Under the pieces are notes generated by a model that was given only the letters and a program-made list of their open reading frames with translations, did not search any database and was not told the origin of the DNA. DNA of 5,294 nt. Source: Candidatus Omnitrophota bacterium. Its GTDB lineage: Bacteria; Omnitrophota; Gorgyraeia; JABMRG01. Positions 1 through 4,928 of this stretch are shown piece after piece. Position numbers and translations under genes: made by a program. How positions within the stretch are numbered: the stretch's first letter is position 1; every line of letters starts with the position of its first letter. Where the stretch lies: positions 1 through 5,294 of the forward strand of contig JABMRG010000041.1 of the NCBI GenBank assembly GCA_013202935.1, given 5' to 3'.

Positions 1-681
1 CAGCGCTTCCTCGTGTTTATTCAGCACAGAAAATATATCTAATAATCCCCTATCCTGCTCTCTAATAACAACTGCTAAGCAACCTTGTAAGGGGTGCGGC
101 TCTATAATATTAATAGGGATCTTTTGCGTAATCCTGTTCTCTAACCCTAAACGTATAAGCCCAGCTGCTGCGATGACTATCGCATCTAAGTTCTTTGCAC
201 CATTATCCAATAGCTCTAACCTCTCCTCAATATTTCCACGTATATCTACTATATTAAAGTCAGGCCTAAACTTTTTAAGAGATTCTTTTCTGCGCTTGCT
301 GCTCGTTCCAATAACAGCTCCTTTGGCGAGTTCTTTCAATCCCAAGCCATCTTTAGAGACAATCACATCATATGGGTCTATAGATTCTGTCATGGCTGCT
401 ACTATAATTCCCTCTTTTGGCTCATCAGGAAGATCCTTTGCGCTGTGCACTGCAAAATCTATTCTTTTTTCTAAGAGCGCGTTATCTATCTCCCTTGTAA
501 AAAAATCGCTTCCCTCTGTATCTGATACAGGAGTATCCTTGTCTTTATCACCATATGTATCTATTGGCAATACCTCTATTAGCATATCAGGGAAAGAGGC
601 TTTAATGGCTCTTAAAGCCTCTACTACCTGCCTAAGCGCAAGAGGGCTCTTTCTTGTACCGACTCTGTATGCCTCTGCCAT
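1..681 (-). CDS. hemC: Hydroxymethylbilane synthase (porphobilinogen deaminase), 3' end cut by window edge
   Basis: HemC joins four porphobilinogens into hydroxymethylbilane, the linear precursor of uroporphyrinogen III, in the cytosol. The 227 visible residues cover domains 1 and 2. The N-terminus has GTRKSPLAL (8-16). HSAKDLP (79-85) carries the Lys-Asp pair of the active site, with the catalytic Asp at 83. GTSSKRR (125-131) and DIRGN (146-150) supply the arginines that hold the dipyrromethane cofactor. PHPLQGCLAV follows near 195-204. The family is usually about 300 residues, so roughly the last quarter, including the cofactor-attachment cysteine, lies off the left edge. The ATG at 681 is fixed: an in-frame TGA stands six codons upstream, with no other start between, and a GAGGAG site precedes it. 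The start lies inside the 3' end of hemA, which it overlaps by 58 bases. In this operon a likely outlet is siroheme for sulfite reductase; heme or corrinoids remain possible. Confidence 0.95.
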   Translation of the reverse strand, partial: MAEAYRVGTRKSPLALRQVVEALRAIKASFPDMLIEVLPIDTYGDKDKDTPVSDTEGSDFFTREIDNALLEKRIDFAVHSAKDLPDEPKEGIIVAAMTESIDPYDVIVSKDGLGLKELAKGAVIGTSSKRRKESLKKFRPDFNIVDIRGNIEERLELLDNGAKNLDAIVIAAAGLIRLGLENRITQKIPINIIEPHPLQGCLAVVIREQDRGLLDIFSVLNKHEEAL

Positions 682-1664
682 GGTATATCTATCTCCTCAT
701 CTATAATATGGCTTGCAATTTCTGCTTGCTTTTCCCTCTTCTGCCTATTCTGCTCTATAGCTGCTGTCAAGTCTTCAAGACAGTAGAGTTCAATATTGTC
801 CAATTCTCCCACAGCATGCTCGACATCTCTTGGGATCGCAAGATCAAGCATAATAAGTTTCTTAACCACTAGCGCTTGGGCCCAATCTCTCTTAACAATA
901 GTATGTGGACTTGCAGTAGCTGTTATTATGATATCTGCTTCCTTAAAATACTCTTTTAGCTTATCAAATCTTACTACAGTAGCATCTGCTGCCTTTGCAA
1001 TATCTCTGGCTTTACTAAGAGTTCTGTTTGATAAGAATACAATATCCAGTTTTTCTTTTTCTATATACTGTAATATCAGCTTAGTAACCTTGCCTGCTCC
1101 GATAACCAGCATCTTCTTATCAGTTAAGATACCTAATCTTTCCTTTAGAAAAGCTATCGCAATACTTGCTACAGATACCTTGCCATCCGAAACTCCAGTT
1201 TCTCTGTGAACCTTTTTTGCTATATAGAAAGCCTGGTTAAAACAGGCCTCTAAAGGCCTGCTCATAAAATTAGCGTTTTTTGATTCTAAAAAAGCCTCTT
1301 TTACCTGGCTCAGTACTTGAGTCTCACCGACTATCAGAGAATCCAGACCAGAAACAACTTCTGCAAGGTGTTTAAGTGCTGTCCTTTCTTCATATATATA
1401 AAGATATGGCAAAAGTTTGCTTTTATTAACCTCATGATAGCGACAGATAAAATCTACTATTGCCTCCTTGCTTTTTTTGATATCTTCTGTACTTGCATAA
1501 ATCTCAACCCTGTTACAAGTTGAGACTATAACAGCACCATCCAAAATATTTGTTTCTTTCAAAAATGCCAGTCCACGCCTCATGCTTTTTTTTGTAAAAC
1601 TTATGCTCTCTCTTAAATTAACTGGGCTAAATTTATGGTTTGTTCCAACTACTATAACACTCAT
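624..1664 (-). CDS. hemA: Glutamyl-tRNA reductase, short form lacking most of the dimerization domain
   Basis: HemA reduces glutamyl-tRNA(Glu) with NADPH to glutamate-1-semialdehyde, the first committed step of the C5 route to tetrapyrroles. The catalytic domain (about 1-150) has GTNHKFSPVNLRE (7-19), STCNRVE (48-54) with the nucleophile Cys50 at its usual position, and GLDSLIVGETQVLSQVKEA (106-124). The NADPH domain (about 155-290) has GAGKVTK (189-195), SNRT (212-215) and LDLAIPRDVE (273-282). The C-terminal domain begins (YCLEDL, 294-299, then a charged helix to about 326) but the protein stops at 346. Family members are commonly around 420 residues, so most of the V-forming dimerization helix bundle is missing. 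The last 19 residues are encoded by bases shared with hemC in another frame. The ATG overlaps the stop codon of the upstream JAMM gene as ATGA, which implies translational coupling; a GAGGAG lies 14 bases upstream. Function is near certain, oligomeric state is not. Confidence 0.95.
   Translation of the reverse strand: MSVIVVGTNHKFSPVNLRESISFTKKSMRRGLAFLKETNILDGAVIVSTCNRVEIYASTEDIKKSKEAIVDFICRYHEVNKSKLLPYLYIYEERTALKHLAEVVSGLDSLIVGETQVLSQVKEAFLESKNANFMSRPLEACFNQAFYIAKKVHRETGVSDGKVSVASIAIAFLKERLGILTDKKMLVIGAGKVTKLILQYIEKEKLDIVFLSNRTLSKARDIAKAADATVVRFDKLKEYFKEADIIITATASPHTIVKRDWAQALVVKKLIMLDLAIPRDVEHAVGELDNIELYCLEDLTAAIEQNRQKREKQAEIASHIIDEEIDIPWQRHTESVQERALLRLGR
693..698 (-). promoter_or_regulatory. 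hemC ribosome binding site embedded in hemA
   Basis: GAGGAG, 11 bases upstream of the hemC ATG at 681. These six bases also encode Glu-Glu at HemA residues 323-324. It is the only good Shine-Dalgarno match before that ATG. Together with the in-frame stop codon just upstream it settles the hemC start, and so the 58-base overlap. The spacer is somewhat longer than ideal, so translational coupling to hemA is plausible. Confidence 0.7.
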
Positions 1665-2071
1665 TCTGATATTATCTTCTCCTCTTCTATCTTTCCATCT
1701 ATTATCCTGAACGACCTTATAGCAGGCTCATTCTCATCCTTAAAAGATATAACCAGATAGGAAACCTCGGGATAAAACGCAAGCTCCACATCATGTGCCG
1801 AAGGATAGGCATCTGTCTCAGGATGCGAGTGGTATATTCCTACCATCTCTAGCTTTTCATTTCGTATTGTTTTCATAACCTTAAACTGCTCCTGGGGTTC
1901 CATAAAGAATTTCTGAGAGCTTGCATCCTGGTTTTTCATAGGAAAAGACTTAATAGCTTTTTTACCATCATCAGAGATAATTCCTGCTAATATTCCACAC
2001 CCTTCATTAGGTACTTCATCCTTAAGGTGCGCTATAATCTCATTGGCTAAATCTTTATTTAAGAAAAACAT
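1661..2071 (-). CDS. JAMM/MPN+ (M67) zinc metallopeptidase, Mec-like
   Basis: This 136-residue protein is a single JAMM domain with every zinc and catalytic position present: Glu23 in the N-terminal NEGCG segment, then His81-Ser-His83, Ser91 and Asp94, spaced exactly as HxHx7Sx2D. Stand-alone bacterial relatives of this size cleave isopeptide or C-terminal peptide bonds next to a diglycine-type tail. The best-known is mycobacterial Mec, which trims the sulfur carrier CysO during cysteine synthesis. Lying between a sulfate-type permease and hemA, behind an APS reductase, it is probably a Mec-like processor of a ThiS/MoaD-like sulfur carrier; that role is inferred. No carrier or E1-like (MoeB/ThiF) gene is next to it here. 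The start at 2071 has CAGGAG six bases upstream and overlaps the permease end by 17 bases. The stop overlaps the hemA start by four. Length is typical of the family. No signal peptide is seen, so it is cytosolic. Confidence 0.9.
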   Translation of the reverse strand: MFFLNKDLANEIIAHLKDEVPNEGCGILAGIISDDGKKAIKSFPMKNQDASSQKFFMEPQEQFKVMKTIRNEKLEMVGIYHSHPETDAYPSAHDVELAFYPEVSYLVISFKDENEPAIRSFRIIDGKIEEEKIISE

Positions 2072-3023
2072 GCTTTACTCCTGTCAGTAAATACGAAAGT
2101 ATAACTGCTATAATAGGCGTTATGAGCCATGTCAAATATGTCTTTTTTGTAGCAGGATTTGAAAAGGTTAATCTATGGCCATTCTTTAATCCGCTTATAG
2201 CAAACAGGGCCGCTACCTTTATCATAACAAAAGACTGGGGGACACCTAAGGCAGAGGCTATTATCATTATTGTTCCTGTTACAAAACAGACTATGGTTGC
2301 TGAAAAAAGCCCTATCGGCACTATCTTTTCGCTTACTGTCTTAAGCGGGCCTGCAAAGACAAGGCTTCCCAGGCCAAAGACAGGAGCCACTAAAACAAGT
2401 CCCAATATATTACTGACTATACCAGCCCCTGCTAAAGGGCCCACAGCATTTGCTACATTGTTTGCACCAACAGAGAATGCATTGTAGCAGCTTGCTATTA
2501 TTACAAAGAGCTTTAGTCTATCTCTATGGTTTACCAATTTCTCATATATCCAAAAGTTCTTATTCCTTGGTGGATATACTAACCTTCCTAAAAAATACGT
2601 AAGTCCATACCCTAGAAGAGGCAACCCTATCCAGAAAGGCACTAGATATTGAAAAGTACTAGTATATATGCTCTTATAATATAATCCTACTCCTAATATA
2701 GAGCCGACTGTAACAAGGCTTGTAGATTGTGGCACATGTATTATATTGGCTATAAGCAGACACAATGTTGCTGAGATAAATATTATAACCAGGGTATCAG
2801 GCCTTATCAGCTCAGATGGTATGATCCTGTTTCCTAAAGTCTCTGATACAGGACGGCCAATTGTTACAGCCCCCAGAAATAGAAATATCCCAAAAAGCAG
2901 TTGCGCTCTTCGTTTTGTAATAATATTACCGCCATATGCTGCTGCAAATGAAGCACCAAAGTTTCCTCCACCCATATTAAGGGAAAATAGTGATACTAAT
3001 ATTATCAGTATAATATAAATCAC
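2055..3023 (-). CDS. PiT-family inorganic anion permease, probable sulfate permease (CysP-like)
   Basis: A 322-residue, highly hydrophobic inner-membrane protein of the PiT (inorganic phosphate transporter) fold with the family's two inverted half repeats. The first half has NMGGGNFGASFAAAYGG (16-32) and PQSTS (98-102). The second has SVGANNVANAVGP (184-196) and the matching PQSFV segment near the end. The first signature is the GxxG/S-rich form I recall from Bacillus subtilis CysP, the sulfate permease, rather than the canonical GxNDxAN of phosphate carriers. Together with the directly preceding CysH this favours sulfate (or thiosulfate) uptake. Phosphate cannot be excluded from sequence alone. 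The start is a GTG at 3023 that touches the cysH stop codon with no gap. The next Met (residue 17) would delete the first membrane segment and the signature start. The 3' end overlaps the JAMM gene by 17 bases. Confidence 0.88.
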   Translation of the reverse strand: MIYIILIILVSLFSLNMGGGNFGASFAAAYGGNIITKRRAQLLFGIFLFLGAVTIGRPVSETLGNRIIPSELIRPDTLVIIFISATLCLLIANIIHVPQSTSLVTVGSILGVGLYYKSIYTSTFQYLVPFWIGLPLLGYGLTYFLGRLVYPPRNKNFWIYEKLVNHRDRLKLFVIIASCYNAFSVGANNVANAVGPLAGAGIVSNILGLVLVAPVFGLGSLVFAGPLKTVSEKIVPIGLFSATIVCFVTGTIMIIASALGVPQSFVMIKVAALFAISGLKNGHRLTFSNPATKKTYLTWLITPIIAVILSYLLTGVKHVFLK

Positions 3024-3038
3024 TTAGATGCCATCTCC
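3021..3038 (-). promoter_or_regulatory. GTG start and ribosome binding site of the permease gene
   Basis: On the minus strand GGAG (3035-3038) lies 11 bases before GTG (3021-3023), and the TAA stop of cysH directly abuts the GTG. A weak start codon plus a long spacer suggests that permease translation depends on ribosomes finishing cysH. It is the only junction in the operon with a non-ATG start. Confidence 0.55.
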
Positions 3039-3749
3039 GTCAACATTCTTCTTTAACGGCCTTGTGTGAATTCCGCATTCACCACCGCATTTACTTGTTC
3101 CTATCCAGCGGCCTGCACGCTCATTATCCTCATTTGTAATTTTGGTGCAAGGTTCGCAGCCCAATGATCTATATCCTTCTCCATACAGAGGATTTACTTT
3201 AACTCCATAAAGTGCCAGATACTGCCAGACTTCTCTCTCTTTCCATATAAGTATGGGGTTAAGCTTAATAAGATCTCTGTCTCTTTGCTCAACTTCTTTA
3301 TAGTCGGTTCGTGTGCGTCCTTCTGTGCAGCGTAAGCCAGTAACCCAGCACTTGATATTCATCTCTTCCACTGCCCATTTTACAGGCTGAACCTTAAGAA
3401 TATCACAGCAGCGATCCGGGTCTGTTTCATAGAGCCTATCGGGTATCTCTGTCTCATTCTTAAAGACTTTGGTTTCCGGATAACGTTTAACGATGTCGTT
3501 CATGAAGTCAACTGTCTCTTTTGGCTTAAATCTTGTTGTAACTACAAATCCGCGTATCTTATTATTTACTCTCTTTGCAAGGTCCCATACTGCAAGTGAA
3601 TCCTTGCCTAAGCTGTTTGCAACAACAAGAGTATCCCCAAACTTCTCATACGCCTCTTTTATCAAAGCGAGTGAACGCTCAACCTTCTGTTTAAAATTTA
3701 GAGTCTCAACTAATGTTTTTAGATCATCTTTGTTCTCTAACAAACCCAT
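3024..3749 (-). CDS. cysH: Assimilatory sulfonucleotide reductase, [4Fe-4S] APS reductase type
   Basis: CysH reduces adenylyl sulfate (APS) to sulfite and AMP using thioredoxin or glutaredoxin, in the cytosol. The 241 residues show the PP-loop SLGKDS (46-51) for nucleotide binding, the Cys-Cys pair at 114-115 (DPDRCCDILKVQP) and CEPC at 198-201. Together these are the four ligands of the [4Fe-4S] cluster that marks APS-using enzymes; the cluster-free PAPS reductases lack them. The C-terminal ECGIH (224-228) holds the catalytic cysteine, Cys225. GLRCTEGRTR (138-147) lies on the substrate side. An additional Cys221 (KCGGEC) precedes the catalytic one. The length is normal for the family. The ATG at 3749 is preceded by a near-perfect AAAGGAGG, nine bases away, which overlaps the stop codon of the Rrf2 gene (15-base gap). 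The gene is second in the operon, directly behind the regulator, and supplies sulfite for a siroheme sulfite reductase encoded elsewhere. Confidence 0.95.
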   Translation of the reverse strand: MGLLENKDDLKTLVETLNFKQKVERSLALIKEAYEKFGDTLVVANSLGKDSLAVWDLAKRVNNKIRGFVVTTRFKPKETVDFMNDIVKRYPETKVFKNETEIPDRLYETDPDRCCDILKVQPVKWAVEEMNIKCWVTGLRCTEGRTRTDYKEVEQRDRDLIKLNPILIWKEREVWQYLALYGVKVNPLYGEGYRSLGCEPCTKITNEDNERAGRWIGTSKCGGECGIHTRPLKKNVDGDGI

Positions 3750-3764
3750 CTCAGACTACCTCCT

Positions 3765-4187
3765 TTATATTTGATATACTATCGCTTTCTTTGTTCCTTT
3801 AGCCTTGTTCGATATATCCTCAAATGTAATCTTGTCCAGCATCCCAGTCATAACATCCTCAAGCTCAGACCATATGTCTGAAAATACAGATCCGTTTCCC
3901 TTTGCAGCTTCTGCCAGAGGAAGTAACCGGCCTGTAATCTGGCGTATAACCTCACCTAGACTTATCTGGCCGGGCAACTTTGCGAGCTTATATCCACCCT
4001 CTTTGCCTCTGCTGCTTTCAACAAAACCCACCCTCTTTAGCTGTATAAGGATCTGGATAAGATAATTTAATGGTATATTCTGTCTATCTGATATTGTATG
4101 TATCTGAAGCGGCTCCTCATTAGGCCAATGAAGAGAAAGCTCCAAAAGCGCCTTACATGCATAATCACATCTTGCAGAAACTCTCAT
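3765..4187 (-). CDS. Rrf2-family transcriptional regulator, CymR-like (no Fe-S cysteines)
   Basis: A 140-residue winged-helix DNA-binding protein. The N-terminus (RVSARCDYACKALLELSLH) is the usual Rrf2 first helix. The recognition region and wing follow: NIPLNYLIQILIQLKRVGFV (37-56) and SRGKEGGYKLAK (59-70), then LGEVIRQITG (77-86). IscR, NsrR and RsrR carry cluster-binding cysteines in the loop after this last motif, but here the loop (87-106) has none. Cys7 and Cys11 are the only cysteines in the protein. It is therefore unlikely to be an Fe-S sensor and more like CymR, the cysteine-metabolism repressor that works with cysteine synthase; that parallel is inference. It is first in the operon, right downstream of a promoter covered by a palindrome array, so autoregulation and control of cysH-permease-JAMM-hemA-hemC are likely. 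The ATG at 4187 has AAGGAG six bases upstream. A direct CysK partner gene is not in the window. Confidence 0.92.
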   Translation of the reverse strand: MRVSARCDYACKALLELSLHWPNEEPLQIHTISDRQNIPLNYLIQILIQLKRVGFVESSRGKEGGYKLAKLPGQISLGEVIRQITGRLLPLAEAAKGNGSVFSDIWSELEDVMTGMLDKITFEDISNKAKGTKKAIVYQI

Positions 4188-4207
4188 TATCTTCTCCTTC
4201 TTTTAAT

Positions 4208-4258
4208 CTTTACTATGTTGATTAGCATAGTAAAGTATACACTATTTTATTAAATAGT
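4208..4258. promoter_or_regulatory. Operator array: four alternating ACTAT/ATAGT half-sites
   Basis: On the plus strand ACTAT, ATAGT, ACTAT, ATAGT begin at 4212, 4227, 4241 and 4254, so each neighbouring pair is inverted. The left pair belongs to a perfect palindrome with 10-bp arms (CTTTACTATG / CATAGTAAAG) and an 8-base centre, 4208-4235, which touches the -10 box and covers the start site. The right pair forms ACTATTT / AAATAGT with a 4-base centre, 4241-4258, filling the -35/-10 spacer. The position fits repression by blocking RNA polymerase. The likely binder is the adjacent Rrf2-family protein, possibly as two dimers. That assignment is inferred from position. Confidence 0.72.
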
Positions 4259-4261
4259 CAA
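4234..4261 (-). promoter_or_regulatory. Sigma70-type promoter of the sulfur/hem operon
   Basis: Read on the minus strand: -35 TTGACT (4256-4261), 16-base spacer, -10 TATACT (4234-4239), each one mismatch from consensus. The predicted transcription start is about 4226-4228, giving a leader of roughly 40 bases to the Rrf2 ATG. It is the only convincing promoter in the window. No other gap is long enough to hold one without overlapping coding sequence. Confidence 0.8.
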
Positions 4262-4282
4262 GGGTTTTTTGAAAAAAATTTA
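4262..4282 (-). promoter_or_regulatory. AT-rich UP-element-like tract
   Basis: Directly upstream of the -35 box the minus strand reads mostly AAATTTTTTTCAAAAAA, the position and composition of an UP element contacted by the RNA polymerase alpha subunit. The T6-C-A6 stretch is self-complementary but has no GC stem, so it is not a convincing terminator for the feoB-dtxR transcript. Read-through into the sulfur operon is therefore possible. Confidence 0.4.
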
Positions 4283-4918
4283 CAGGAGCCTTACATATAT
4301 ATTGGATGCGAGTTCTTTATCAACCGCGAATTGGCTTTTGCCTATCTGGAATACTATTGACGGAAATTTTTGCAATAATCTGATATCTGCCTTAGGAAGA
4401 GCCCCCATAGCGATAAGTTTTTGGAGTGCATCCTTATCATTTGTGTGAAGATATGATATCATGGCCTTCTGTTTAGGTTTTAGGTCTGAAAGACGCATTA
4501 TGACCTTTTTTGGCGCACTCCAGGCACGTTTACAACACTTACCTTCTGGTATAGGTTTTCCATGAGGGCACCTTTTAGGGTGCCCTAAAAGTGCGCACAC
4601 ACTTTCGTCAAGGCCTTTATGCAATAGATGTTCAAACTTACAACTTGGATCATGGGCTTTCTGCTTTTTGATATCAAATATATCTACAAAGAGTCTCTCT
4701 GCCAAGCGGTGACGCCTTACGCAGTTTTTGGACTCCTCTTCCCCCTTGCGTGTAAGTGTTATTTTGCTCTCCTTGGTCTTTACAAAGCCGTTTTTCTCCA
4801 GCTGGCCTATCGATTCATCATCTCTTAGTAGGCTCATATCACAGGATTTGTGCTTGTGCTCCATAAGCTCTATCCAGAGGGTCTCTAAGATCTCTTCCAT
4901 CCTATCTGTTAGATGCAT
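4280..4918 (-). CDS. DtxR-family iron-dependent regulator fused to a C-terminal FeoA-like domain
   Basis: A 212-residue metalloregulator next to feoB. All seven metal-ligand positions of DtxR align by eye: Met7 (DtxR M10), His70 and Glu74 in RRHRLAE (H79, E83), His89 (H98), and Cys93, Glu96 and His97 in CKFEH (C102, E105, H106). LLGHPKRCPHGKPIP (110-124) is the dimerization-domain end typical of the family, followed by an extra Cys-Cys (128-129). Residues 139-212 form an SH3-like FeoA domain ending LLQKFPSIVFQIGKSQFA (181-198) and IYVRLL (207-212). The span from the first ligand to RRHRLAE is 63 residues against 69 in DtxR. The usual SPPSVTEML-type recognition helix is not recognisable, so DNA binding may be altered. 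It probably represses feo genes when Fe(II) is plentiful. The start has AAGGAG six bases upstream, overlapping the feoB stop; the gap to feoB is 10 bases. Confidence 0.9.
   Translation of the reverse strand: MHLTDRMEEILETLWIELMEHKHKSCDMSLLRDDESIGQLEKNGFVKTKESKITLTRKGEEESKNCVRRHRLAERLFVDIFDIKKQKAHDPSCKFEHLLHKGLDESVCALLGHPKRCPHGKPIPEGKCCKRAWSAPKKVIMRLSDLKPKQKAMISYLHTNDKDALQKLIAMGALPKADIRLLQKFPSIVFQIGKSQFAVDKELASNIYVRLL
4565..4590. repeat. Overlapping inverted repeats inside the DtxR-FeoA gene
   Basis: AGGGCACC (4565-4572) and GGTGCCCT (4579-4586) form a perfect 8-bp stem with a 6-base loop. TTTTAGGG (4573-4580) and CCCTAAAA (4583-4590) form a second, mutually exclusive 8-bp stem. They lie in the codons for the LGHPKRCPHG metal-site segment. 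No T-run follows on either strand, so this is not a terminator. Chance from coding constraint is quite possible. Confidence 0.5.
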
Positions 4919-4928
4919 TTTTATCTCC

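Noticed and set aside
624..680. HemA tail ERALLRLGR as a remnant of the normal HemA C-terminus
   Set aside because: It superficially resembles the ERALxxLG end of some full-length HemA proteins, but these bases encode the conserved HemC N-terminus GTRKSPLAL in another frame, so the resemblance is probably accidental.
173..706. Long plus-strand open frame of 177 codons opposite hemC and the hemA end
   Set aside because: Low-complexity Ser/Leu-rich translation antisense to a clearly conserved HemC frame, with no ribosome binding site; it is a shadow. The other plus-strand frames (654-872, 796-1209, 1317-1523, 2122-2487, 2746-3018, 3493-3774, 3805-4065, 4628-4828, 4728-4934) fail for the same reason.
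1231..1260. Inverted repeats CAGGCCT/AGGCCTG and GCCTG/CAGGC inside hemA
   Set aside because: Short, within a conserved coding stretch (residues near 136-145), without a T-run or a plausible regulatory position; likely chance.
4188..4279. Riboswitch or T-box leader upstream of the Rrf2 gene
   Set aside because: The predicted leader is only about 40 bases and contains half of the DNA palindrome, too short for a SAM riboswitch or T-box and without their conserved elements.
4260..4282. T6-C-A6 inverted repeat as a terminator for the feoB-dtxR transcript
   Set aside because: The stem would be only A-T pairs with a one-base loop, and no GC-rich stem is present. The position immediately before the -35 box fits an UP element better.
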